A stretch of 64,000 nt of DNA from Alteromonas genovensis (GTDB taxonomy: Bacteria > Pseudomonadota > Gammaproteobacteria > Enterobacterales > Alteromonadaceae), in contig NZ_JAAAWO010000003.1 in NCBI RefSeq assembly GCF_010500895.1, forward strand, positions 1 to 64,000, given 5' to 3'. This document shows, in pieces, positions 18,825-27,879 of the stretch (the stretch's first letter is position 1; every line of letters starts with the position of its first letter). The notes under the pieces are model-generated. The model had not been told where the DNA came from. It ran no database searches and saw nothing but the letters and a program-made list of their open reading frames with translations. The position numbers and the translations under genes are program-made.

Positions 18825-19373
18825 TTAGAAAAAGCGTTGGTTTATAGTGATGATGTCACCAGGCTGTATCATGTCACTTACCGTAACTGTAAATTCGAAA
18901 GTTTGACCATCTTTTTCTCTTACAATAGTAATTTTGTCTCTAGCCGCTCTCTCGGTATAGCCTCCAGCGAGTGCCGCTGCTTTGTTGACCGACAGCCCTG
19001 GCTGATAAGGGTATCCCCCAGGCCTTTTCACTTCACCATCAATGAAAAAAGGGCGATACTCTATAATTGATACAGACACAGAAGGATTGATTAAGTAGTC
19101 ACCCAATAATCCGTCGTAGATGAGTTGCTCTACTTCAGCAGCCGTCATTCCAACAAGCTTAATCTCACCTAGGAATGGATAGTTTATGGTACCCACATCT
19201 GGCAACCTTACTTCCATCGACAAATCGTCTTGTCCGAACACACTTATACTTACTCTGTCCCCTGAGCCAAGCTGATACTGGCTCATACTTAAATTACCTT
19301 GCTGCGCTGCCAATGAGGAACACATTAAAGCAAAAAAGATAAAAGAGAACATCGTTACTAAATGACGTTTCAC
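18825..19373 (-). CDS. Wza-type polysaccharide export protein (short form)
   Basis: The 182-residue protein has a signal peptide (SFIFFALMCSSLAAQQ), a Poly_export domain (YQLGSGDRVSISVFGQDDL...VGTINYPFLGEI) and one SLBB-like domain (GEVKRPGGYPYQPGLSVNKAAALAGG). It is much shorter than E. coli Wza and has no lipobox, so it probably supplies the periplasmic ring while the beta-barrel encoded upstream provides the outer-membrane part. The start is a GTG with GAGG nearby; it overlaps the stop of the preceding gene by four bases (GTGA). Confidence 0.92.
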   Translation of the reverse strand: MKRHLVTMFSFIFFALMCSSLAAQQGNLSMSQYQLGSGDRVSISVFGQDDLSMEVRLPDVGTINYPFLGEIKLVGMTAAEVEQLIYDGLLGDYLINPSVSVSIIEYRPFFIDGEVKRPGGYPYQPGLSVNKAAALAGGYTERAARDKITIVREKDGQTFEFTVTVSDMIQPGDIITINQRFF

Positions 19374-20581
19374 AGCGTTACCTCAGCAGAAATTCCAACT
19401 ACATTTCTATCGTACCCTATTAAAGCACGATTACTATCCCGGTCATCTAGTTGATAAAATAAAGAAAAACTCAACCAGCGTCTTGCATCATAATTTAGAG
19501 ATGCAGAGTATCGCATTAGTTCATCATCTCGGTTAGCGACAACGCTATCTGTAAGCACATACTCATCGGTTAATTTAGATACTGTGAACGAACTGCTCAA
19601 ACGCTGAAGCCACTCGTGGTTCCACGAAGCGGAATAGTCTCTACCCCGAATGAAGTTACCTTCACCATTGGTTTCGCGAGTATCTGCACTTGTTGTAAAT
19701 CTGAATGTGGAATAAGACACTGGTTGCCATTCAACACCCACTTCCCAGTCTGTGCCGTAAAAGGTGTTTCTAGTCTCAGCTTTAAAATCTTTTTCTTTAT
19801 ACCCTACTTTCGCAAAACCCGTAGTTGCCGCAGTACTTTCCCAAGTTAAACCAACAAGCACACGTGTTTCATCACTGTCTCTTGTTGTAATACCTAATTG
19901 ATTATCGTATCTAATAAAGGATTGAGTTACATCTAAGACAATATTGGTTGCAGACCCAACTCGGTAGGCCAATTCAGCGCCTACTCTATTTTTAGCGCGG
20001 TCGCGGATTAAATAAGCTTGCTCACTTCTATCGTAATCAAGTGTTTGTCTACCAGCCTTAAGGGTAATCATGCCGTCAGAGGTAACCGCACCATAAGAAT
20101 AATCTGCTCCTATTGCAGTGCTTTTATACCTATCTGGAGTTGCAATATTATTCCCGAGCCCTAGTGAGAAACCAGTGCCCCGGTCTTCGTGACCATCTTC
20201 ATATTGCGCTATAGCATTCACGCGATGACGACTGTTAAGTTCAAAATCGCCAGAGGCTTCAAGGAAATGATCAGTGTAGTCGTCAGCACTACTTGAAAAA
20301 TAAACGCCGCGCTCAAGGCGATAGCCAATTTGCACTGGATTCCCGTCGAGTTCAGTTGCCGCTATAAGTTCAGGAGAGAATATTGACCGCCAACTATAGA
20401 TTTCTGGTAAGTCATCACGTGCGTACGCAACGTTATCAACATAGCTTATTGAAGAATTTAGGATAGGAATAATATCAAACTGCCCTACTTCTATGCGGCC
20501 CGCTTCCTGCGCGTAAACATTCATTGGTACTGTGGCGCAAATCGCCGACACTACTGCTATGTTTCGTGTCCATTTCAACAT
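19370..20581 (-). CDS. Outer-membrane beta-barrel protein of the EPS export operon
   Basis: The 403-residue protein has a signal peptide (residues 1 to about 24, VPMNVYAQE) and then alternating strands rich in aromatic residues and Arg/Asp, ending in a typical barrel terminus (NVVGISAEVTL). It resembles the beta-barrel porin 2 (BBP2) proteins found beside wza and wzc in Vibrio and Alteromonas EPS loci. It likely forms or scaffolds the secretion pore for the polymer. AGAGGAA lies just before the ATG. It is in an overlapping operon with the small ORF upstream and wza downstream. Confidence 0.85.
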   Translation of the reverse strand: MLKWTRNIAVVSAICATVPMNVYAQEAGRIEVGQFDIIPILNSSISYVDNVAYARDDLPEIYSWRSIFSPELIAATELDGNPVQIGYRLERGVYFSSSADDYTDHFLEASGDFELNSRHRVNAIAQYEDGHEDRGTGFSLGLGNNIATPDRYKSTAIGADYSYGAVTSDGMITLKAGRQTLDYDRSEQAYLIRDRAKNRVGAELAYRVGSATNIVLDVTQSFIRYDNQLGITTRDSDETRVLVGLTWESTAATTGFAKVGYKEKDFKAETRNTFYGTDWEVGVEWQPVSYSTFRFTTSADTRETNGEGNFIRGRDYSASWNHEWLQRLSSSFTVSKLTDEYVLTDSVVANRDDELMRYSASLNYDARRWLSFSLFYQLDDRDSNRALIGYDRNVVGISAEVTL

Positions 20582-20793
20582 TTCATTTCCTCTGATTTCG
20601 ACTCAACTGATTCATTTTTGTGCAAAGCACGAATTTCGTTGCCTTTTAAAGCCGCAAACGCCGTAGAAAAGGGCCTTACATCGTTCACAACTATTTCATT
20701 AGCGTAAGTGATGCAAGCTGCACGCCCATTTATCACTTTAAACTTAAATAAAATATCCTTGAGTGCTTTAACCCCGTCGCGTGGCAAATTCAT
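20575..20793 (-). CDS. Small protein of unknown function leading the EPS export operon
   Basis: The frame encodes 72 residues with an ATG start and a stop that overlaps the start of the beta-barrel gene by seven bases. It is basic in its first half (VKALKDILFKFKVINGR), has no membrane segment, and ends in a charged tail (ESVESKSEEMKC). No clear ribosome site precedes it. The overlap suggests a real leader gene that couples translation of the downstream barrel, but chance cannot be excluded; I do not recognise the family. Confidence 0.5.
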   Translation of the reverse strand: MNLPRDGVKALKDILFKFKVINGRAACITYANEIVVNDVRPFSTAFAALKGNEIRALHKNESVESKSEEMKC

Positions 20794-21167
20794 TTTGCTT
20801 TATATCTAGGGTTTCAATCTCATTTTAAAAACCAGCTTTAACTTGCGCGCCATGCTATCTCATTTGTGACATAGATGGAAAGAATTAAGAAGTAAAGAAG
20901 TCGTTATTGAGTAATTTTACAATAAATTTTGTAATAAAATTACATGAAAGTTATAATAAATATTAAACAAGTACAGTGTATAAAACTATTCATCTTTTCC
21001 CTATTCATCATTTCAATTGTTTAATCCGATTTTTCTTTTTTTCGATAGTTACAATTAAAGGCCCAGTTTTTGCTTTAAATAATATTGCAGAGCCTTTCCT
21101 TAACATAATTTCTCTTGCAGTTAGCAAGCGCCTTTGATTTCAACTAAGCATTCCGAGATATTTAAAA
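20794..21167 (+). promoter_or_regulatory. Divergent intergenic region of the EPS operons
   Basis: These 374 bases separate the minus-strand export operon from the plus-strand WcaJ-type gene and must hold both promoters. The sequence is very AT-rich between about 20920 and 21060 (for example TTACAATAAATTTTGTAATA, itself an imperfect palindrome, at 20927-20942 and around). No operator with a recognisable consensus and no small gene was found. Confidence 0.5.
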
Positions 21168-22622
21168 ATGGATAATAAAGTAGACCCAAACAAAGCGATT
21201 AAATCTCACCCAGTGGAGTCATCGAGTAGCGGCGGCCTAGTGGTAAGAAACCAAAGTGGGTTTTCTACGTTTTACAGACTGATCGACCTCTCAATCGTTA
21301 CTTTCTTCTATTATGCTAGCGCTTATTTTTATGGAGTCACTGTAGACGCGACCAGTCTTCTACTGCTATTCATCAATGTAGTCTGTTTCCAAATTTCAGC
21401 AGAAGGTGTTGAGCTTTACCGCTCTTGGCGTGGACACAGAACACCAGAGATGCTGCGAGCGGCGGCCATTACGTGGGCAATTACTATATTTGCAACGCTC
21501 ACGTTAGGGTATTTTTTCGTTTCAAATATTAGTCTTCCAGCTCCAGCCATTTTACTTTGGTTCGCTTCATCTTTTATTGCTCTCATCATATGGCGATATG
21601 TAATGCGAAAGTTTTTGTTCAGGATTAGAAAAAGTGGTCTTAACTCGAGACGTTCGATCATTATCGGCGCCACACCACTAGGTGCGAATGTCGCTTTACA
21701 GATACAGAAAAACGAACACTTGGGTATTCGGTTCAACGGAATTTTCGACGATAGAGGAAGCGACCGCCTTCCCCATGAGCTGCAAAATACGGTACTAGGT
21801 AAAATTGACAATGCCATTGAAATGGCAAAACGCAACGAAGTAGACTATATCTACATTGCATTGCCAATGAGTGCCGAAAACCGCATACGTACTATTTTAG
21901 AACAGTGCAGCGATACCACAGCGAACGTTTATGTTATTCCAAACTTCTTTATGTACAACTTACTCAATGCACGCTGGCAAACCGTAGGCAATGTGCAAGC
22001 ATTGAGTGTTTACGACACGCCTTTTCAAGGCGCGAGTGATGTACTTAAACGCATTGAAGACGTGGTGCTGAGCATTGCTATTCTTACACTAATTTCAATC
22101 CCTATGCTTTGCATTGCCGCAGCAGTGAAAATGACGTCTAAAGGCTCTGTTATTTTTAAACAAAAACGCTATGGGTTAGATGGTAAGCAAATTACTGTTT
22201 ATAAGTTTCGGTCGATGACAACTCAAGATAACGGAGCGGTAGTAAAACAAGCGACAAAGAATGACGTCCGTTTAACAAAGATTGGTGGTTTTTTGCGACG
22301 CACCTCGCTCGATGAGCTACCTCAGTTTATCAATGTTTTACAGGGGAGGATGTCTATTGTCGGTCCCCGTCCTCATGCTGTGGCTCATAATGAAGAATAC
22401 CGAAAAATAATTACAGGCTACATGCTGCGTCATAAAGTTAAACCAGGCATTACTGGTTGGGCACAAGTAAACGGTTTACGTGGCGAAACAGAAACCACTA
22501 ACAAAATGGTTCAGCGGGTTGAATACGACCTAGATTACATTCACCGCTGGTCTATTTGGTTCGACATGAAAATTGTATTTATGACTGTGTTTAACGGTTT
22601 CCTAAATAAAAACGCTTACTAG
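21168..22622 (+). CDS. Undecaprenyl-phosphate sugar-1-phosphate transferase (WcaJ type)
   Basis: The 484-residue enzyme starts EPS synthesis by moving a hexose-1-phosphate, probably glucose-1-P, onto undecaprenyl phosphate. It has four or five N-terminal membrane helices, a central Rossmann-like CoA-binding region (SIIIGATPLGANVALQIQ), another helix, and the C-terminal bacterial sugar transferase domain with KQKRYGLDGK, VYKFRSMT, RRTSLDELPQFINVL and the IVGPRP motif. Length and layout match the TIGR03023 group. It is transcribed alone, away from the other EPS genes, and ends at a weak terminator. Confidence 0.93.
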   Translation: MDNKVDPNKAIKSHPVESSSSGGLVVRNQSGFSTFYRLIDLSIVTFFYYASAYFYGVTVDATSLLLLFINVVCFQISAEGVELYRSWRGHRTPEMLRAAAITWAITIFATLTLGYFFVSNISLPAPAILLWFASSFIALIIWRYVMRKFLFRIRKSGLNSRRSIIIGATPLGANVALQIQKNEHLGIRFNGIFDDRGSDRLPHELQNTVLGKIDNAIEMAKRNEVDYIYIALPMSAENRIRTILEQCSDTTANVYVIPNFFMYNLLNARWQTVGNVQALSVYDTPFQGASDVLKRIEDVVLSIAILTLISIPMLCIAAAVKMTSKGSVIFKQKRYGLDGKQITVYKFRSMTTQDNGAVVKQATKNDVRLTKIGGFLRRTSLDELPQFINVLQGRMSIVGPRPHAVAHNEEYRKIITGYMLRHKVKPGITGWAQVNGLRGETETTNKMVQRVEYDLDYIHRWSIWFDMKIVFMTVFNGFLNKNAY

Positions 22623-22639
22623 CTAGTGGGCTGTATTTA

Positions 22640-22669
22640 GCGCAGAGAGGTAATTTCTGCGCTTTATTC
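22640..22669 (+). terminator. Probable Rho-independent terminator after the WcaJ-type gene
   Basis: A seven-base stem GCGCAGA (22640-22646) pairs with TCTGCGC (22656-22662) across a nine-base loop, followed by TTTATTCTCTT. It lies 18 bases after the stop codon. The U tract is interrupted, so it may be weak. Confidence 0.6.
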
Positions 22670-22933
22670 TCTTCACTCTTTCTTAGAGTAGAGTATTTTA
22701 TTGTAGTGCAGTCTCGTAACTTCTCTGGTTCAAATCTTGTTCATAGCTAATCCCGCTTAAATTTGCTCCTTGTAGGCTTATACAAGCCTCGAATATGAGT
22801 CATGCGTAAAGCCGACCTCCCACTACAAAAAATTAGTTTTTATAAACTATTCAGTGCCGTAATTTTTCTATCACCACTAAATTGAATTATGCATATGAGA
22901 TGGTTGGCGTGACCAAGTTGTGTATTGATAGAA

Positions 22934-23056
22934 GTGAAACACACTAAAGAATTAGCAACAAACCATTGGGAAACGTCTACAGAACGTTCCGAAGATATGT
23001 TTGCAGTTGATGACCTTTTGCGTCAAAAGCTGAATATTAGGAAATCTGGAATTTGA
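22934..23056 (+). CDS. Candidate 40-residue small ORF
   Basis: In the 686-base gap between the WcaJ-type gene and rplT, a frame starting at GTG 22934 (possible TTG at 22925) encodes 40 residues with a protein-like composition, including ELATNHWETSTERSED and FAVDDLLRQKLNIRKSG. Its stop lies in the first unit of the 16-bp tandem repeat that follows. No good ribosome site is visible and I do not recognise it; it may be a remnant of a larger gene eroded by repeat growth. Confidence 0.3.
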   Translation: MKHTKELATNHWETSTERSEDMFAVDDLLRQKLNIRKSGI

Positions 23057-23192
23057 GTGTATTAGAGTTTGGGTCTGCTAGAGCTTGGGGATATTGGAGT
23101 TTTGGTGTGCTGGAGTTTAGGTTTACTATATTTTAAGTTTACTGGAGCTTAGGTGCACTGAAGTTAAGGTGTTTTAGAGTTCAGGAGTTTAC
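23036..23192. repeat. Degenerate 16-bp tandem repeat, about nine units
   Basis: The block consists of consecutive 16-base units with consensus TTTAGGTGTACTGGAG, with clear unit starts at 23052, 23068, 23084, 23100, 23116, 23132, 23148 and 23164, a weaker unit at 23036 and a partial one at 23180. The units differ from each other at several positions but never lose the period. Because 16 is not a multiple of three and stops occur in the frames, the block is non-coding. It lies between the small ORF and the rplT terminator. Confidence 0.9.
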
Positions 23193-23240
23193 AACAGTAA
23201 CTAACCTGTGAAGCCTTCCAACTTCTACAGAATATTCTTG

Positions 23241-23275
23241 TAGAAAAGAAAAAGGCGAGCATCCTGCTCGCCTTT
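23241..23275 (-). terminator. Rho-independent terminator of thrS-infC-rpmI-rplT
   Basis: Read on the minus strand, AAAGGCGAGCA pairs with TGCTCGCCTTT around a three-base loop (plus-strand 23251-23275), followed by TTTCTTTTC. It stands 34 bases after the rplT stop and is the strongest terminator seen in the window. Confidence 0.93.
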
Positions 23276-23308
23276 CCCCGAAAGAACTTAAACTTAATTA
23301 GTTAATAA

Positions 23309-23665
23309 TTAAGCTAATGCGCCTTTAGCCGCTTCGACTAATGCGCTAAAAGCTGATTTGTCATGAACTGCGATGTCGGCAAGGATCTTACGATCGATTT
23401 CAACAGACGCTTTCTTCAAACCGTTAATGAAACGGCTGTATGACAAACCATTTTGACGTGACGCAGCATTAATACGTGCAATCCATAACTGACGGAATTG
23501 ACGTTTACGCTGACGACGGTCGCGGTAAGCATATTGACCAGCTTTAGTTACAGCTTGTACCGCTACGCGATAAACTCGTGAACGAGCGCCATAATACCCT
23601 TTTGCCTGCTTGAGGACTTTTTTGTGACGAGCACGTGCAATCGTGCCGCGTTTTACTCTAGCCAT
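23309..23665 (-). CDS. rplT: 50S ribosomal protein L20
   Basis: The 118-residue protein is a full-length L20: it begins [20 protein letters not shown], continues with [16 protein letters not shown] and [16 protein letters not shown], and has the [19 protein letters not shown] region. L20 binds 23S rRNA and is essential early in 50S assembly; in E. coli it also represses its own operon. AGGAGA lies nine bases before the ATG. It is the last gene of the operon. Confidence 0.99.
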   Translation of the reverse strand: MARVKRGTIARARHKKVLKQAKGYYGARSRVYRVAVQAVTKAGQYAYRDRRQRKRQFRQLWIARINAASRQNGLSYSRFINGLKKASVEIDRKILADIAVHDKSAFSALVEAAKGALA

Positions 23666-23683
23666 TCTTTAGTCTCCTAAGTC

Positions 23684-23881
23684 TTAAACGTACGGCAACA
23701 TGCGCTGAACTAATTTAGTATCAGAATCATGAACCAATTTTTTGCCACGTAACTGGCGTTTACGCTTAGTACTCTTCTTAGTCAGAATGTGACGTAAGTG
23801 AGACTGCTTGCTTTTAAAGCGACCAGAGCCCGTTTTCTTGAAACGCTTGGCGGCACCGCTTACAGATTTCATTTTAGGCAT
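23684..23881 (-). CDS. rpmI: 50S ribosomal protein L35
   Basis: The 65-residue basic protein starts [19 protein letters not shown] and includes [20 protein letters not shown], the usual L35 sequence and length. It lies 18 bases upstream of rplT and about 117 bases after infC. CGGAG precedes the ATG. In E. coli the L20 repressor acts on the rpmI leader; the spacer upstream could hold such a site here but I did not model its folding. Confidence 0.99.
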   Translation of the reverse strand: MPKMKSVSGAAKRFKKTGSGRFKSKQSHLRHILTKKSTKRKRQLRGKKLVHDSDTKLVQRMLPYV

Positions 23882-23998
23882 TGCTAAAACTCCGCATTGT
23901 TTTGTATCGACATGTTCAGCGTGCAGACGCTTAATTGTCGGTTAATGTTTGCAGCAAGGTGTTTCAGGGTGCAGATTCCTGAAAACTTTAGACCATTA

Positions 23999-24538
23999 CT
24001 ACTTCTTAGTTGGGGCTAGCACCATAATCATCTGGCGGCCTTCCACGCGACGTGGAAAAGATTCGCAGTTTGCTATCTCTTCTAAATCGGTTTTAACGCG
24101 ATTTAGAAGGTCTATACCGATGTCTTGGTGCGCCATTTCACGTCCGCGGAAACGGATTGTGACTTTGGCTTTATCACCACCTTCGAGAAAGCGACGCAGG
24201 TTGCGCAGTTTTACCTGGTAATCGCCTTCATCAGTGCCAGGGCGAAATTTAATCTCCTTGACCTGAATTTGCTTTTGTTTTTTCTTCTGCTCTTTCTGAG
24301 CTTTACTCTTTTCGAAGACGAACTTGCCATAGTCCATAACTTTACAGACTGGCGGCTCAGCATTCGGACTGATTTCTACAAGATCTAAGGTAGCTTCTTC
24401 CGCTAGCTGCGTTGCTTCAGCGAGTGAAACTACGCCAACCTGTTCTCCGTCTTTGCCAATTAAACGTACTTCTTTGGCTTTAATCTCATCGTTAATGCGG
24501 GCTTTGTCGCCCTGAGCCTTATTGTTAGCGCCTTTAAT
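23999..24538 (-). CDS. infC: Translation initiation factor IF-3, AUU start
   Basis: The protein contains the IF-3 N-domain ([20 protein letters not shown]) and C-domain ([33 protein letters not shown]), about 179 residues. The start is taken as ATT at 24538, eight bases after a GGAGG, which gives the usual N-terminus [16 protein letters not shown]. The nearest standard-type start is a TTG at 24553 that lies on the ribosome site itself, so it is unlikely. An AUU start is the known basis of infC self-control in enterobacteria, where IF-3 rejects it. Confidence 0.95.
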   Translation of the reverse strand: MKGANNKAQGDKARINDEIKAKEVRLIGKDGEQVGVVSLAEATQLAEEATLDLVEISPNAEPPVCKVMDYGKFVFEKSKAQKEQKKKQKQIQVKEIKFRPGTDEGDYQVKLRNLRRFLEGGDKAKVTIRFRGREMAHQDIGIDLLNRVKTDLEEIANCESFPRRVEGRQMIMVLAPTKK

Positions 24539-24651
24539 GTGGTATTCCTCCAAACATTTAATTCTTTCGTTTGTTTTTGTGATGCCGTATTCAGCATAGA
24601 ATTTGAGTCAAAAACAAACTCCGGTGTGCATTATACACAAATTTTGCTCAA

Positions 24652-26568
24652 CTACTTAATGGTCTTTGCCATAACTTCTTGTTGAGACATGGCAATAAAG
24701 TCTTCCAGGCTCATTTTGCCTAGGTCATCGCCGCGACGTGAGCGTACTGCTACTTCGCCCGATTCCATTTCTTTATCGCCTACTACTAGCATATATGGGA
24801 TACGCTTAAGCGTGTGCTCTCGGATTTTAAAGCCAATCTTCTCATTTCTCAAGTCAGACTTTGCTCTAAACCCTAAATCGTGCAGTTTTTTTACACAATC
24901 TTTCGCATAATCTGCCTGTTTGTCAGTAATATTCATTACTACCACCTGTTGTGGTGCTAACCATAACGGGTAAAAACCGGCAAACTCTTCGGTAAGTATA
25001 CCGATGAAACGCTCTAACGAACCCAAAATCGCTCTGTGGATCATTACAGGTACTTTTCGTTCGCCATCTTCAGCAACGTAAGTAGACCCTAAACGACCAG
25101 GCATAGAGAAATCGAGCTGCACAGTACCACATTGCCATGCTCTGTCTAGACAATCGTGCAAAGTAAATTCAATTTTAGGGCCGTAGAACGCACCTTCGCC
25201 CGGTTGATATTCAAATTCAATATCATTGGCTTTTAGTGCTTCAGCTAGTGCTGCCTCCGACTTATCCCAAATTTCATCAGCTCCTACTCGCTTTTCAGGT
25301 CGAGTAGACAATTTCACTGCCACTTTGTCGAAGCCAAATGCTGCGTAGGTCTCATACACCATTCTTATACAGCCGCTAACCTCTTCTAAGATCTGCTCTT
25401 CTGTACAAAAAATATGGGCATCGTCTTGGGTAAACCCACGAACTCGCATTAAGCCGTGCAGTGCGCCTGATGGCTCGTTGCGGTGGCAACAACCAAATTC
25501 AGCCATACGCAGCGGCAAATCGCGATACGACTTAAGGCCTTGGTTAAATATTTGAACGTGACCTGGGCAGTTCATCGGTTTAACCGCGTACTCGCGCTTT
25601 TCCGACTCAGTAGTAAACATGTTTTCTGCGTACTTGTCCCAGTGTCCACTTTTTTCCCACAAGCTGCGGTCCATCATTAATGGGCCTTTCACTTCGTCGT
25701 AGTTGTATTGGCGAAGTTTTGTGCGAATGAAACTTTCTAACTCGGTGTATATAGACCAACCGTCATTGTGCCAAAACACCATACCTGGCGCTTCTTCTTG
25801 CCAATGGAATAAGTTTAGTGCTTTACCAATTTTACGGTGGTCGCGCTTTTCAGCTTCTTCAAGTCGTTGTAAGTACGACTTCAATTGTTTTTTGTCTGCC
25901 CATGCTGTGCCGTAAATACGCTGCAGCATTTTGTTATCGCTGTCGCCGCGCCAGTAGGCACCAGCTACTTTCATCAGCTTAAAGTGATGGCAAAACTTCA
26001 TATTTGGTACATGAGGGCCACGGCACATGTCGGTATATTCTTCGTGAATATACAGTGCTGGGCGGTCATCCTTGCTGATGTTTTCATCAAGAATTTCAAT
26101 TTTGTAGTCTTCACCACGCTCTGCAAAAGCATCGCGAGCCTCTTGCCAACTTACTTTGTTTTTTACAACGTTGTAGTTTGTTTTGGCAAGCTCTAGCATA
26201 CGCTTTTCAAGCTTGGCTAAATCTTCCTGAGTCAGGCTTTCTTCCATATCAACATCGTAGTAAAACCCGTTGTCGATAATAGGTCCAATGGCCATTTTCG
26301 TGTTTGGCCATAGCTGCTTAATGGCGTGGCCTAACAGGTGAGCACAGCTGTGGCGCAGAATATCTAGGCCATCGTCGTCTTTTGCGGTAATAATTTGAAG
26401 TTGTGCGTCAGCATCTATCATGTCAACTGCGTCAACAAGCTCGCCGTTTACTTTTCCGGCAATCGTTGCTTTGGCTAAACCAGGGCCAATGTCGTTTGCA
26501 ACGTCAAGTACAGAAACAGGGTTGTCGAAAGCACGTTGGCTTCCATCAGGAAGGGTAATTACAGGCAT
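24652..26568 (-). CDS. thrS: Threonyl-tRNA synthetase
   Basis: The 638-residue enzyme charges tRNA-Thr. The start [11 protein letters not shown] is chosen because AAGGA lies eight bases upstream and it matches the family N-terminus (TGS domain). The editing domain shows [16 protein letters not shown], and the catalytic core has [10 protein letters not shown], motif 2 [30 protein letters not shown] and motif 3 [15 protein letters not shown], followed by an anticodon-binding domain. It heads the thrS-infC-rpmI-rplT operon in the same order as in E. coli. Confidence 0.98.
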   Translation of the reverse strand: MPVITLPDGSQRAFDNPVSVLDVANDIGPGLAKATIAGKVNGELVDAVDMIDADAQLQIITAKDDDGLDILRHSCAHLLGHAIKQLWPNTKMAIGPIIDNGFYYDVDMEESLTQEDLAKLEKRMLELAKTNYNVVKNKVSWQEARDAFAERGEDYKIEILDENISKDDRPALYIHEEYTDMCRGPHVPNMKFCHHFKLMKVAGAYWRGDSDNKMLQRIYGTAWADKKQLKSYLQRLEEAEKRDHRKIGKALNLFHWQEEAPGMVFWHNDGWSIYTELESFIRTKLRQYNYDEVKGPLMMDRSLWEKSGHWDKYAENMFTTESEKREYAVKPMNCPGHVQIFNQGLKSYRDLPLRMAEFGCCHRNEPSGALHGLMRVRGFTQDDAHIFCTEEQILEEVSGCIRMVYETYAAFGFDKVAVKLSTRPEKRVGADEIWDKSEAALAEALKANDIEFEYQPGEGAFYGPKIEFTLHDCLDRAWQCGTVQLDFSMPGRLGSTYVAEDGERKVPVMIHRAILGSLERFIGILTEEFAGFYPLWLAPQQVVVMNITDKQADYAKDCVKKLHDLGFRAKSDLRNEKIGFKIREHTLKRIPYMLVVGDKEMESGEVAVRSRRGDDLGKMSLEDFIAMSQQEVMAKTIK

Positions 26569-26962
26569 GAATGTTCCTTTACAGTGGTGACGCCTACTCT
26601 GCGCCACTTGCATATTTAAAGTTTGAGCGTGGAATACGCTATTCGTATTTCTCCAACGTTCGTGTTTATCCCGCTTGCACCATCAATTTTACGCCAGGCT
26701 ATGTCACTCACAAACCGCAGCGTCAAAAGAGTAAAGCAAAGTACAAAAATTATGCACAACGTTGAATTATTAATATGATTTCGATTGGCGATTATAACGA
26801 GTGTATGCACAACTTCAATGATGAAAACAGGTTTCATCAACTAATTGACATTCAATCGCTTAATTTAAGTGCTTCTCCGTAAAGACTCTTGCCATTAACC
26901 GTGCATTTTTTGTGATTTGCTCCATACTTTAACTCTGTTCAAAATATAACCACAGGTGTGTT
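26569..26962. other. Intergenic region between thrS and the fructosamine-kinase-like gene
   Basis: These 394 bases separate two divergent genes and must contain the thrS promoter and leader on one side and the promoter of the plus-strand group on the other. I see no RNA gene, repeat or recognisable operator. Open frames here show no protein-like features. Confidence 0.4.
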
Positions 26963-27856
26963 ATGTGGCATTTCATCAGCGAACATATTTCTGAAGCAAC
27001 AGGTCAATTTTTTAATTGCCAGCGCGCAGAGCCCGTAACAGGTGGCCATACTCACGCATGTTTTATTATCAAGGATGAACGCCATCGATACTTTGTCAAA
27101 ACACGGCTGTACGATGATACACAGCAGCTATTTCATGAGGCTGAAGGGTTAGAAGCGCTTTCACAAACCAACACAATTTTGGTGCCCAAGGTTATTTGCC
27201 ACGGAGTTACCAAAAACGAAACACCCAATATGGAATATTTAGTGTTATGCCACTGCCGTTTTGTTACGCCTGATTTGAACAGCTATTTTGTGTTGGGAGA
27301 AAAACTTGCGCAGCTGCATAGCGTAAATGCACATACAAGCTATGGCTGGCCACACGATAATTTTATTGGTTTAAGTGTTCAAACTAATGGGCGCGCGGCG
27401 TCTTGGGCTGATTTTTTTGCTGAACAGCGACTAGGAAGCATGTTTGAGCGCTTGATTGCCAGCAATGTATGGCAAAAAAGTGATGGCAACGCCGATGATA
27501 TTGTTGAATACGCTCGCAATGTGCTTAGCTTACACCAGCCCCCCCCTTCACTACTGCATGGAGACTTATGGCAGGGTAATGTAGGCTTTACTGCGAAAGG
27601 CCCGGTAATATACGACCCTGCTGTTTATGTGGGTGATGCAGAAACAGATCTGGCTATGGCAGAGTTGTTTGGTGGCTTCCCCGATATTTTTTTTAAAGGC
27701 TATAACAATACCTCCCCCATTGAAAAAAATTACATTCAAAGAAAACCAATCTATCAGCTTTACCATATTTTAAACCACGGGTTATTATTCGGCGCTCATT
27801 ATATCGTTCAAGCAAAAGACATTATTAGCGATATTCAGCGTACGAAATACGCATAG
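26963..27856 (+). CDS. Fructosamine kinase family protein
   Basis: The 297-residue protein has the aminoglycoside-phosphotransferase fold of the fructosamine-3-kinase family (YniA-like): GGHTHACFIIKDE for nucleotide binding, FVKTR with the ATP lysine, HEAEGLEAL, and the catalytic LLHGDLWQGNVGF followed by VIYDPAVYVGDAETDLAM. These enzymes phosphorylate sugars attached to amines so that they fall off, a protein-repair role; the bacterial substrates are less certain. It is followed 23 bases later by the SDR gene. Confidence 0.93.
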   Translation: MWHFISEHISEATGQFFNCQRAEPVTGGHTHACFIIKDERHRYFVKTRLYDDTQQLFHEAEGLEALSQTNTILVPKVICHGVTKNETPNMEYLVLCHCRFVTPDLNSYFVLGEKLAQLHSVNAHTSYGWPHDNFIGLSVQTNGRAASWADFFAEQRLGSMFERLIASNVWQKSDGNADDIVEYARNVLSLHQPPPSLLHGDLWQGNVGFTAKGPVIYDPAVYVGDAETDLAMAELFGGFPDIFFKGYNNTSPIEKNYIQRKPIYQLYHILNHGLLFGAHYIVQAKDIISDIQRTKYA

Positions 27857-27879
27857 CGTAAATACAAAAGTGAGTTTTT

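Noticed and set aside
23036..23192. CRISPR array
   Set aside because: The 16-base units are directly adjacent without spacers and differ from each other, and no cas genes are present. It is a tandem repeat.
26571..26840. Small ORFs on both strands in the thrS upstream region
   Set aside because: Neither has a ribosome site or recognisable motif, and the region is expected to be the thrS leader and promoter.
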